A stretch of DNA of 42,330 bases. Origin: Nostoc sp. NMS4. GTDB taxonomy: Bacteria; Cyanobacteriota; Cyanobacteriia; Cyanobacteriales; Nostocaceae. The notes below the pieces were generated by a model. The model searched no databases, had not been told where the DNA came from, and worked only from the letters and a program-made list of their open reading frames with translations. The translations under genes and the position numbers were made by a program. The stretch lies in the NCBI RefSeq assembly GCF_017115095.1, contig NZ_JABXKI010000145.1, positions 1-42,330 on the forward strand, given 5' to 3'. This document shows positions 7,963 to 15,815 of the stretch, in pieces. The first letter of the stretch is position 1; each line of letters starts with the position of its first letter.

Positions 7963-9012
7963 CTATTCTATGCGTTGTAAGCTGCCAGAGTGCTTTAACT
8001 GATACAAGGTGGCATTGCCAGTACAAAATAAGACTGTGGTGATTTCGGCGATTAAGACTTCCGCGAGTTCTGCAACTGCTGTCTCTGATGTTGCTGCTGC
8101 TTGTAAGAAAGGCATTGCTAAACCAGCTATATCCGCTCCCAGGGCGATCGCAGTTGCAACATCCAATCCATGACGCAAACCTCCTGAAGCAATTAAGGGT
8201 ATGTCTTTGGCGATCGCTCTAATAGTTGTAATACACTCTGCTGTCGGTAAACCCCAATCTGCAAAAGTCGTCCCTAAGCGACGCTGCAAGGGACTTTCTG
8301 CCCGTTCGCTTTCTACTTTTGCCCAAGAAGTACCGCCCGCACCCGCGACATCAATTGCTGCTACTCCAGCAGCGATCAGTTTCTGGGCGATCGCTGCTGA
8401 AATGCCGTTACCTACTTCTTTCGCAATCACTGGCACGGGCATTTTACTGCACAATTCAGCTATCTTGTCAATTAAACCCCGAAAATTAGTATCACCTTTG
8501 GGTTGAATGCACTCTTGTAGAGGGTTAATGTGTAAAATTAAGGCATCAGCTTCTAGAATATCAACTACCCGCAAACATTCATCTAAGCCATATTTATAGT
8601 TAAGTTGCACAGCCCCCAGATTTGCAAATAGCAGAACATCGGGCGCATACTTGCGGACAGCAAAAGTATCAGCCACTTGGGGTTTTTCTACTGCTACGCG
8701 CTGGGAACCGACACCCATTGCAATTTTGTAGTGTTGGGCGACTTTGGCTAAACGTTGATTAATGATTGCGGCTTGTTCTGTCCCTCCAGTCATGGAAGAA
8801 ATTAACAAGGGTGCGTTAAGGTGTTTCCCCAGGAAAGTTGTACTGATATCAATATCGTTGTGGTTTAGTTCCGGTAAACAAGAATGGGTGAAACGATAAC
8901 GTTCCAATCCATTGGTGATTTGATGAGACTGAACATCTTCCTCTAAGCAGATCCGAATGTGATCGGCTTTGCGATTCTGAGTTTGTGCAGAGATGTTGGT
9001 AGGGGCGTTCAC
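7963..9012 (-). CDS. fni: Type 2 isopentenyl-diphosphate delta-isomerase (FMN-dependent)
   Basis: This 349-residue protein has the length and motifs of the type II IPP isomerase, which interconverts IPP and DMAPP using reduced FMN, NADPH and Mg2+ at the entry to carotenoid, phytol and quinone synthesis. The family features are [15 protein letters not shown] at the N-terminus, the FMN-binding ISSMTGGTE, the substrate-binding [23 protein letters not shown], and the phosphate-binding [12 protein letters not shown] and [10 protein letters not shown]. Cyanobacteria rely on this form rather than the type I enzyme. The gene stands alone, divergent from the Uma2 gene, with a candidate operator at 9053-9069. 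Confidence 0.95.
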   Translation of the reverse strand: MNAPTNISAQTQNRKADHIRICLEEDVQSHQITNGLERYRFTHSCLPELNHNDIDISTTFLGKHLNAPLLISSMTGGTEQAAIINQRLAKVAQHYKIAMGVGSQRVAVEKPQVADTFAVRKYAPDVLLFANLGAVQLNYKYGLDECLRVVDILEADALILHINPLQECIQPKGDTNFRGLIDKIAELCSKMPVPVIAKEVGNGISAAIAQKLIAAGVAAIDVAGAGGTSWAKVESERAESPLQRRLGTTFADWGLPTAECITTIRAIAKDIPLIASGGLRHGLDVATAIALGADIAGLAMPFLQAAATSETAVAELAEVLIAEITTVLFCTGNATLYQLKHSGSLQRIE

Positions 9013-9052
9013 TGGTGGCTATGGCTAAAAGTATTGGCTGGCGATCGCTATT

Positions 9053-9069
9053 GTTACATTGACTGTAAC
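9053..9069. promoter_or_regulatory. Candidate operator: inverted repeat GTTACA-N5-TGTAAC
   Basis: A perfect 6-bp inverted repeat, gttaca-ttgac-tgtaac, lies about 40 bases upstream of fni and about 90 bases upstream of the Uma2 gene, in the divergent promoter region. It is shaped like a dimeric regulator site but does not fit the NtcA spacing (GTA-N8-TAC). No regulator can be named. Confidence 0.3.
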
Positions 9070-9158
9070 CATCTTTTTATAACAAAAATATTTATTTTCG
9101 CTACCTTTCGGTTACGTTACGCTATTGATAACAGAAGCATTCCCCATTTTGTGAGTTA

Positions 9159-9752
9159 ATGAATATGGTTTTACAAACAGAAAAGCGCTATTACACGCCA
9201 GAAGAATATTTGGAATTAGAAGAGAAGGCTGAATATAAAAATGAATACATAGATGGAGAAATTATACCGATGGCAGGGGGAACAACCAACCACAATAAAA
9301 TTGCAGGTAATTTTTATAAAAAATTTCCTACGACAGTGCAAGGACAAGATTATGAGATTTACATAGGCGATGTGAAACTATCAATACCTCGTTATCGCCT
9401 TTATACTTATCCTGATGTAATCGTCATCAAAGGTAAGCCTATTTACGAGGGAACAGGTACAACAATTATTACGAATCCCTTGTTAATTGTTGAAGTCTTA
9501 TCAAATTCAACTAAAAATTATAACAAAACAGATAAGTTTAAATACTATCGTTCAATTCCTGGTTTTCAGGAATATATTATGATTGACCAGTATAGTTTTG
9601 CTGTGGAACAATTTACTAAACAAGCAGAAGGTCAATGGATTTTTAAGGAATATGAAGGTGAAGATGCAGTTTTAGTCTTAGATTCTATCGAATTTCAAAT
9701 TACCTTGCGTGATATTTACGAACGGGTGAATTTTGAGTTGATTGAGGAATAA
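9159..9752 (+). CDS. Uma2-family endonuclease-like protein (DUF820)
   Basis: This 197-residue protein belongs to the large Uma2/DUF820 family that is greatly expanded in cyanobacteria and has a PD-(D/E)XK-type nuclease fold. It has the YYTPEEYLELEEKAEYKNE opening, the EYIDGEIIPMAGGT segment, YPDVIVIKG with the core Asp and LLIVEVLS with the core Glu. Two starts are possible (9159 or 9165), as the protein begins MNMVLQTEKR; the second fits the family better, but neither has a strong ribosome binding site. The biological role of these proteins is unsettled; many sit near mobile DNA. Confidence 0.88.
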   Translation: MNMVLQTEKRYYTPEEYLELEEKAEYKNEYIDGEIIPMAGGTTNHNKIAGNFYKKFPTTVQGQDYEIYIGDVKLSIPRYRLYTYPDVIVIKGKPIYEGTGTTIITNPLLIVEVLSNSTKNYNKTDKFKYYRSIPGFQEYIMIDQYSFAVEQFTKQAEGQWIFKEYEGEDAVLVLDSIEFQITLRDIYERVNFELIEE

Positions 9753-9780
9753 AACTGCGATCGCGCAATCGCCAAACATG

Positions 9781-9805
9781 GGCATCATTCACCGTGAATG
9801 ATGCC
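9781..9805. terminator. Hairpin after the Uma2 gene, probable terminator
   Basis: The sequence ggcatcattca-ccg-tgaatgatgcc forms a perfect 11-bp stem with a 3-base loop and is followed by tatttgtt. It lies 29 bases past the Uma2 stop and could serve convergent transcripts from both sides. Confidence 0.55.
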
Positions 9806-9982
9806 TATTTGTTGCTCATTATGCTGTCTGTGTAGAAGCTGTTTTTGAGTCTGCGGTGGATTTTAACCGGGTGATAGTGGCTTTACGATAGTTTTAAAAC
9901 ACGCCCAAGCAGCCATGATTTTTATCCCCTCAACACTTGCAATTTTGCCTGTTTTAGGGAATGAAATAGCCCTGCCCCCTCC

Positions 9983-12145
9983 CTACCTCTTCTTCTCGTC
10001 TTTTGGATAACTAATTAAATTGTAACGCTTCGTGAAATCACTCAATTCCACTAGAAATTCAGTAACTTCTCCTGGAGCTATCTTCCCCTTCGCCTTATTT
10101 CCTTTACTCGCATCCATATTGTATTCCCGAGCGAATGACCTCTGAGGCTCAAAAAGTATTAAGTACAAAAGACCACTTTTTTTGTCACGATAATAATCGG
10201 TTACTGTATATGCATGAGATGGCACCAGTCCCTTAGAACTGTCAAGTTCTTCAAGATTTCCTCGACCTACCTTCTCCTTAGAACCAACGACCACAGGTTG
10301 CTTATTCTTTATTTTCTTTTTAATATCTTTATACCAATCGAATTGATACTTTGTATATAGGGCAGTTCCCTTCTTTCCTGGGAAGAAATCTTGTAAATAA
10401 TATTCGAGATCGTTAATCAGCGTTTGGTCAAGTTTTTCTTCTGCAAACTTCGTTAAGAAATCTTCTAATCGAATTTCTTCTTCGTAAGTTCCCTCTTTTT
10501 TTTCAAAATACAATTTCTCTATCGCTTTTCCGCCATTTCTTGTTATTAGCCAATCCATCCATTTATGTATTTTATTCACATCTTTTTCAAATATTTCGTA
10601 GCTAACTAATGTTTCGTAATTATTATTGGTACTTTTAGCTATGTTGTAGGACTCGCACTCTTCCTTACTCCACGGCAAACCTTGTAGGTTGGTATTTTTT
10701 TGGGCTTTTCCACTGTGAATATCGTTGTTACTAATCGTTTCACCTAATAGTACTTGAAGAGCAAAACGAGCATCACCACGGTCGATTTTATCATATGAAG
10801 GTGGTATTTTTTTATCAGCTGTTGTTTTATAGAAACCTCCAAATCCAGCAGCAGCATAAGCTTTTTCAAGGATATTCACCCACAAAGAATTCTGAGCATA
10901 TAGCCAATCACCCTTATCATTGATGGCAACTGATTTCCATACCGTTATATATCTTACCGGAAATTTGCGTTTTTCGGGGTCTGATCTATCCTCGTCATAT
11001 AGCCGCACGCTGACCTTATCTCCTAGATCCGTAAGCATTCCAAAGATATATTCAGGATTAGTTTCTACTATGGCTGCAATAGCTGCTAACAGATAACAAT
11101 CTCCAACGTTGCCTTGTATAACATCATCAATAGATGGCTTTCTTGGTTTTCCAGTCTTTTTATCGATTTTGAAAAGTGGCTGATTTATTTTCTCAAATCT
11201 ACCTCCTTCATTTTTTTTGTGTTTGTCCATAATACTTGGATCATCGGTAACTCTTTGGTCTTCAACAGGAACAGTGTCTGGTGCTCTCTGCACAATATCA
11301 GACTTAGCTTGCACTGCACTGCCATTCTGTTGCACAACGGGTGTTAGTTGATGCGCCAACAACTCCTGCCCCCCTCGGCTTGCAGGGTTATACTCTCCTT
11401 GCCGAGAGAACACATCCTGCTGCGTGGTAAACGCCTTTGCCTGTATTGAGCGATTCAACTGGTCTGATTGGCCATCTGTATGCACCTTCACCTTACTAAA
11501 ATCTGCCCCAAACGCTTGTCGCATCTGTTTTTGGGTCTTTTTTTCTAATGGCTGGCCTCGACCACGCACTTGTTGTATGGATGCTTCTAAATCAGGTGCG
11601 TCCGTCATTCCATTTCCACTATGCTCTCGTCGTTGCAGTATCGGTTGAACTTGGGACATCATCTGACTCTGACCCTTTGTACCTACTGCTGGTCGTTTGA
11701 GTAAATTCGTTTTGTTGGTCAGTATTTCTGATTGATGCCCGTGCGTAGGCGTTCGCGTAGCGTCTCGTAGAGAAGCCTGTTGGAGACATCGCTGCAATAA
11801 TGTGTTACCTTTCATAGATTGAATCATGGAGAGCGTCTGCTTTGGCATAGGTGTATGAAGACGTTGCACTACTTGACGCGCTACGGTCTCGGCTTCCTGC
11901 TCATACTCATCTCCTGTTTCCCCAATTGTCAACTTTGCCTGGATTACCTTTTTTGGCAGTCGCATCAAAGGGATTGGTAACAAGTTCGTTTTTCTTTGAA
12001 CTAATCCCTTGGTCTGTTCCGACTGCTGAAGGGGAGTTAATATTGGGGGTTGAATAATCGCCGCAAAGGGTCTTAATGTAAACTGGGATGTTGTCGGGAT
12101 TTCGGTCTTTGTGAAAGCAGTTTTTTGAATTTTTTGGAATGTCAT
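9983..12145 (-). CDS. DUF4157-calpain fusion, candidate eCIS-type effector or toxin
   Basis: This 720-residue protein has no signal peptide or membrane segment. Residues 70-275 form a split DUF4157 region: GETGDEYEQEAETVARQVV near 76, then AFGADFSKVKVHTDGQSD near 211, ending at LLAHQLTPVVQQ (263-273). DUF4157 normally carries the metalloprotease motif HExxH. Here it reads HQLTP, so the catalytic Glu and second His are lost. Residues 340-680 match a calpain-like (C2) cysteine protease: GNVGDCYLLAAIAAI with C350 and LVPSHAYTV with H644. The usual third residue (Asn of NPWG) is replaced near LFEPQRS. DUF4157 is known to mark cargo of extracellular contractile injection systems, but no such genes lie in this window. 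A GGAAG Shine-Dalgarno precedes the ATG. Residues about 117-134 come from a dispersed repeat. Confidence 0.8.
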   Translation of the reverse strand: MTFQKIQKTAFTKTEIPTTSQFTLRPFAAIIQPPILTPLQQSEQTKGLVQRKTNLLPIPLMRLPKKVIQAKLTIGETGDEYEQEAETVARQVVQRLHTPMPKQTLSMIQSMKGNTLLQRCLQQASLRDATRTPTHGHQSEILTNKTNLLKRPAVGTKGQSQMMSQVQPILQRREHSGNGMTDAPDLEASIQQVRGRGQPLEKKTQKQMRQAFGADFSKVKVHTDGQSDQLNRSIQAKAFTTQQDVFSRQGEYNPASRGGQELLAHQLTPVVQQNGSAVQAKSDIVQRAPDTVPVEDQRVTDDPSIMDKHKKNEGGRFEKINQPLFKIDKKTGKPRKPSIDDVIQGNVGDCYLLAAIAAIVETNPEYIFGMLTDLGDKVSVRLYDEDRSDPEKRKFPVRYITVWKSVAINDKGDWLYAQNSLWVNILEKAYAAAGFGGFYKTTADKKIPPSYDKIDRGDARFALQVLLGETISNNDIHSGKAQKNTNLQGLPWSKEECESYNIAKSTNNNYETLVSYEIFEKDVNKIHKWMDWLITRNGGKAIEKLYFEKKEGTYEEEIRLEDFLTKFAEEKLDQTLINDLEYYLQDFFPGKKGTALYTKYQFDWYKDIKKKIKNKQPVVVGSKEKVGRGNLEELDSSKGLVPSHAYTVTDYYRDKKSGLLYLILFEPQRSFAREYNMDASKGNKAKGKIAPGEVTEFLVELSDFTKRYNLISYPKDEKKR
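11741..11792. repeat. Dispersed gcgtaggcg...gcgtagcgtctcg repeat within a coding region
   Basis: The segment contains gcgtaggcgttcgcgtagcg and then tctcgtagagaag and agacatcgct, parts that recur in non-coding DNA at 13880-13960, 25258-25290 and 36825-36865. It is translated in frame as part of the linker (CLQQASLRDATRTPTHG) of the DUF4157-calpain protein. Confidence 0.7.
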
Positions 12146-12269
12146 AATTATTCTTCCTTTCCCTAACCTTCAGCTTACTTAGTTCATTGGTAGAGTGACT
12201 TCACTTATCTAACCACCCTTTAACAGGCATTAAGCTGTCCTGTCGCGCATTTAAATTTGATAATTTAAA

Positions 12270-13820
12270 CTATTGTCCCATTTCCAATTGACGGGTATAA
12301 CGATGTTTCACCCCAATGGGGAAATATTCAAAATCGCCCATTGGGGCTAATGTAACCTGTGGTGTTTGATATTCTAGGGGAACATAATTAGCAAACTCGC
12401 TATTGAGACGTAGCAATTGTGAAAGAATAGAAGATGCGATCGCAAGTCTTCGATCTTCACTACCCTCTACCCCTGCTCCTAATTCCACAACCACAGATAA
12501 AAATCGATTCTTATCTGTATCTTCTAGTACCTGCAACACGAATTTACCCGTCACCCATTCTTGAATTATCGGTTGTTCTAATCCCACCGCCACATTTTCG
12601 GGATAGATATTTGCACCAAAGTAAGAAACTGTAAAATTAGAACGCCCGAATACATAAACGAAAGGTAGCTGATGAACACCTCTAGGGGAATGCTGAGTTC
12701 TGAATTCTGAATTGTGACTCTCATTCTGTAACGCCGCAACAGGATCAAACCCCCATTCAGCCAAAAATTGCAGCATGGCATCATAACTAATTATCCCGCC
12801 AGTATCTAAAATGTCATAACGCACTAAGGGAATACCGTTATCTCCTGAAAACAGCAAGCCGCCATCTTCAACTTCAAAAAAGCGACTGCAAGGATCGTAT
12901 TGTACTAGTGTAGGTAAACGCGATTCCCCAAATAATGCTCTGGCTGCATCGGGATTTTTTGCCAAAAAACGGCGAATATAGATACTTAACGGTGTTTCAT
13001 TAGCCAAAACTCCGGCATCCGCAGTGCCGTAGAGTGATGCAAAATCATAGCAAGGATTTTGTGAACCAACTCTTTCGCCAACCAAACTCCGCCATTCTTC
13101 ACTAAATACTTCTCCCGCCATCACTAATTTAATCTGATATTGCTGCCACTCCACACCAGAAGCGATACCAGTATCAATCACATCTTTCAAAAATGGCGGG
13201 TATCCCAATAACACCACTTGTTCAAATGCTGAACCTAGTTCTTGCACAACTCGCAAGATTTCTTCTTTGTTGTTACCAGGAGTAATTACGGTGATGGGAT
13301 AACCTTTGCTAGCAAGATAACGACAGCAATTGGTGGTAAACATCCCACCTACCCAAGTGCCTAAAGTGAAACAAATCACTGCTAGAGTACGTCTAGTATC
13401 TGAATAAAAACTATCGTGAAAAATCTGTTCAAAGCGTGTGGCTATTTGGAGTTCATCTGTGAAAAAACGAGGCCAAAATGTCGGTTTACCACTGGAACCT
13501 GATGAAGTTGCGATCATATCGCACGCCTCTAGTTGTCCGTTACGGCACAAGTCAGTTAAGGGATAACGCAGTATATAATTTTGTTTAGCGATCGCTGGTA
13601 GTTTCTGAAACTCCTCCAAGGTTTGAATAGTCGCAGGATTAATTTCCCTTTCTGCTAAAAACGCCTTGTAAGCTGGGACATTAGCCGCCATATCGTGAAA
13701 TAAACTCAAAGCTACCGAAGTTTGAGTATTGAGATGTCGTTGCAGTATGGTTTCTAAGGGAGTAGACAAAAAGTCTTCAAATGCTTGAATTACTTGCTGC
13801 TGTCTTGATTTGGAGTTCAT
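12270..13820 (-). CDS. PaaK-like adenylate-forming enzyme (phenylacetate-CoA ligase family)
   Basis: This 516-residue protein resembles phenylacetate-CoA ligase and coenzyme F390 synthetase family enzymes, which adenylate a carboxylate and often transfer it to CoA. Visible motifs are the Ser/Gly/Thr-rich ATP loop ATSSGSSGKPTFWP near residue 105, YGTADAGVLANE near 264 (the aromatic-E/D motif region), LVRYDILDTGG near 332 and the hinge-like VFGRSNFTVSYFGANIYPE near 398. The substrate cannot be inferred. A stretch near residues 368-382 (SHNSEFRTQHS) is encoded by a short tandem repeat (12687-12724) of the kind usually found between genes. The gene stands alone between the DUF4157 gene and the divergent kinases. 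Confidence 0.85.
   Translation of the reverse strand: MNSKSRQQQVIQAFEDFLSTPLETILQRHLNTQTSVALSLFHDMAANVPAYKAFLAEREINPATIQTLEEFQKLPAIAKQNYILRYPLTDLCRNGQLEACDMIATSSGSSGKPTFWPRFFTDELQIATRFEQIFHDSFYSDTRRTLAVICFTLGTWVGGMFTTNCCRYLASKGYPITVITPGNNKEEILRVVQELGSAFEQVVLLGYPPFLKDVIDTGIASGVEWQQYQIKLVMAGEVFSEEWRSLVGERVGSQNPCYDFASLYGTADAGVLANETPLSIYIRRFLAKNPDAARALFGESRLPTLVQYDPCSRFFEVEDGGLLFSGDNGIPLVRYDILDTGGIISYDAMLQFLAEWGFDPVAALQNESHNSEFRTQHSPRGVHQLPFVYVFGRSNFTVSYFGANIYPENVAVGLEQPIIQEWVTGKFVLQVLEDTDKNRFLSVVVELGAGVEGSEDRRLAIASSILSQLLRLNSEFANYVPLEYQTPQVTLAPMGDFEYFPIGVKHRYTRQLEMGQ
12687..12724. repeat. Short tandem repeat (ttctgaa units) inside the PaaK-like gene
   Basis: The plus strand reads tgctgagttctgaattctga followed by attgtgactc, iterating a degenerate heptamer. 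The related gaattcaggagtcagaattc lies between genes at 27001-27032. Here it is in frame and the coding frame is preserved. Confidence 0.55.
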
Positions 13821-13860
13821 GACGCTTGTTGTTTATCCTGAAGTAGAACCAACACCGTTA

Positions 13861-13998
13861 AAATAATTCGTAATTCGTAATGACGCGACGCTCTCTACGA
13901 GACGCTAAAAGCGAACGAAGACTCGCTACCGCTCCGCTATCGATGACTCGCTAACGCTGCGCTAACGTAATTCGTAATTTGTAATTGTAATTCGTAGA
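13861..13998. repeat. Composite repeat upstream of kinase 1
   Basis: Heptamers of taattcg flank a block of gacgctctctacgagacgct, gaacgaagactcgctaccgc and ctcgctaacgctgcgctaacg. This looks like one repeat family (taattcg arrays) interrupted by another (the gcgtagcgtctcg family). It fills nearly all of the gap between the PaaK-like gene and the kinase, so the kinase promoter must lie within or next to it. Confidence 0.7.
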
Positions 13999-14064
13999 AT
14001 ATCCGAAAATGAGGGTATGCGCGTTGTATTTAGTCAACAAAACCTTAATTTATCCTTCAGCACC

Positions 14065-15747
14065 ATGCAGCTCTATTGCAGTAAACAACACACAAATAAT
14101 GGTAGTAGCCGCTTTTGTACCCATTGTGGTGAACCATTACCTCTTGCTGTGGGACAGATTGTGGATAATCGCTATCAAATTATCCGTCATCTAGGACAGG
14201 GCGGCTTTGGACGGACTTATTTAGCGGAAGATATAAATAAATCCCATCAAACCTGTGTGCTGAAGGAATTTGCACCCCAAGTACAAGAAAATCAAGATTT
14301 ACAAAAAGCTAAAGAGTTATTTGAACGAGAAGCAAATGTCCTGAAAACACTCCAGCATCCACAAATCCCGCGTTTTCACGCCTCGCTACAAGTGAAGATA
14401 GGCAGTAAAGACTTTTTCTTTCTAGTCCAAGATTATGTGGATGGTGACAATTATTACCAGTTATTAGAACAGCGCGAAAGTCAAGGAAAAACCTTTAGTG
14501 AAGAAGAACTAATTACCCTCCTGCAACAGATTTTACCCGTGTTATCTTACATCCACTCACGAGATGTAATTCACCGTGATATCTCTCCCGATAATCTAAT
14601 TTGGCGGCGTTCTGATAACCTACCTGTGCTGATTGATTTTGGTGGTGTCAAACAATTGCCAGCTTCTCAAGGTTTTTGGCGTACCAAGTTGGTTGGAAAT
14701 AACACTTTGCTGGGTAAAAAAGGCTACGCTCCCGAAGAACAGCTACGGCAGGGAAAAGCATTTTTTAGTAGTGACTTATACTCTTTGGCAGTAACAACAT
14801 TAGTGTTACTTACAGGTAAAGAACCGCAGAAATTATACGATAGCTATCAGGGAATTTGGGGATGGGGAAAGGAAATTAGAGTTAGCCCGCAACTGGAAAC
14901 AGTGTTAAAAAAGATGCTGGCTTATAGACCGAGCGATCGCTATCAACGAGCCGAGCAAATCCTCAGAGATTTACCATCATCAACTGCGCCTAAATCCACA
15001 GGTGGTTATATTACCACCAAGATAAAAACAATGGTAGTTGCTCCGGGAAGACAGCGCGTCAGTGCTGTTGTGAGTAGATTCCAGAGGCAAACACAAGCGA
15101 TTGCTAAACCGATATCTTGGCCTGTTTGGATTCGTCCTTTTGTGATAAGTGTAGGGGGGACGGCTTTAATTGGATTAACTTTGGCGGCGGGAAATGCAGC
15201 CATTCGGGCCGTAACTTCAATCACCATTCCCTCAATCTCATTACCGCAAATTCCCCACTTCCCAAGCGGTAAACCAGACAGCGACAAAGGAAAAAATAGC
15301 GACCTCCAGAAAATTATCAGTCGTCGTCAAGAATTAGAAATTACTGAAGGATTTTTTATTCGCACAGTAGATGATTTATTTTATACAAAAAAACCAGAAT
15401 TAAAGGGACGTAGCCTGACATCTAAACCTGAAGATGCTGGTTTACGAGATGAATGGTCTGGTATCGCTGGTGATTTATTGAATAAATTAGAACAGGCTAA
15501 ACTCAGTACAACAGCACGTCGGAAATTGGGTAACTATAGTCAAAAAGATTACGATACATGGAGACAACAAGCGCGATCGGGGCAGTTTGGTAACTATACA
15601 ATCGATCAGTTGACCAAAGACACAAATGAAAAATTCGATCAGTTGTTTCCCGAACAGCAGCGTAGAAAACTGAATCAACAGACTTTTGGTCAAATTTGGT
15701 ATGCGATCGCAGCCGATGAAGTCAGTAAAGTACAATCTGGTAAATAA
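14065..15747 (+). CDS. Membrane Ser/Thr protein kinase with N-terminal zinc ribbon (kinase 1)
   Basis: A bacterial Hanks-type kinase. I chose the ATG at 14065 (560 residues) because the product then begins MQLYCSKQH and FCTHCGE, a four-cysteine zinc ribbon that also opens its tandem paralogue; an upstream ATG at 14017 would add 16 unconserved residues. The kinase domain (about 35-300) has the glycine loop LGQGGFGRTYLAED, catalytic lysine in CVLKEFAP, HRDISPDNL and DFGGVKQ. One membrane segment (VISVGGTALIGLTLAAG) lies near residue 360, leaving a C-terminal domain of about 150 residues on the other side. That domain (ITEGFFIRTVDDLFY ... TFGQIWYAIAADEV) is shared with kinase 2 and may be a sensor. 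A paralogue follows 64 bases downstream on the same strand. Confidence 0.9.
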   Translation: MQLYCSKQHTNNGSSRFCTHCGEPLPLAVGQIVDNRYQIIRHLGQGGFGRTYLAEDINKSHQTCVLKEFAPQVQENQDLQKAKELFEREANVLKTLQHPQIPRFHASLQVKIGSKDFFFLVQDYVDGDNYYQLLEQRESQGKTFSEEELITLLQQILPVLSYIHSRDVIHRDISPDNLIWRRSDNLPVLIDFGGVKQLPASQGFWRTKLVGNNTLLGKKGYAPEEQLRQGKAFFSSDLYSLAVTTLVLLTGKEPQKLYDSYQGIWGWGKEIRVSPQLETVLKKMLAYRPSDRYQRAEQILRDLPSSTAPKSTGGYITTKIKTMVVAPGRQRVSAVVSRFQRQTQAIAKPISWPVWIRPFVISVGGTALIGLTLAAGNAAIRAVTSITIPSISLPQIPHFPSGKPDSDKGKNSDLQKIISRRQELEITEGFFIRTVDDLFYTKKPELKGRSLTSKPEDAGLRDEWSGIAGDLLNKLEQAKLSTTARRKLGNYSQKDYDTWRQQARSGQFGNYTIDQLTKDTNEKFDQLFPEQQRRKLNQQTFGQIWYAIAADEVSKVQSGK

Positions 15748-15764
15748 GGGGACTGGAGACTGGG

Positions 15765-15815
15765 GAAAAGTAACCAATAACAAATAACTAATGACAAATG
15801 ACTAATAACTAATGA
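15765..15815. repeat. Tandem taactaatgac repeats between the two kinases
   Basis: Units such as aactaatgacaaatgactaa repeat up to the start codon of kinase 2, which itself lies in the last unit (taatgactaaa). The spacer holds no clear terminator, so the kinases may be co-transcribed. Confidence 0.7.
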
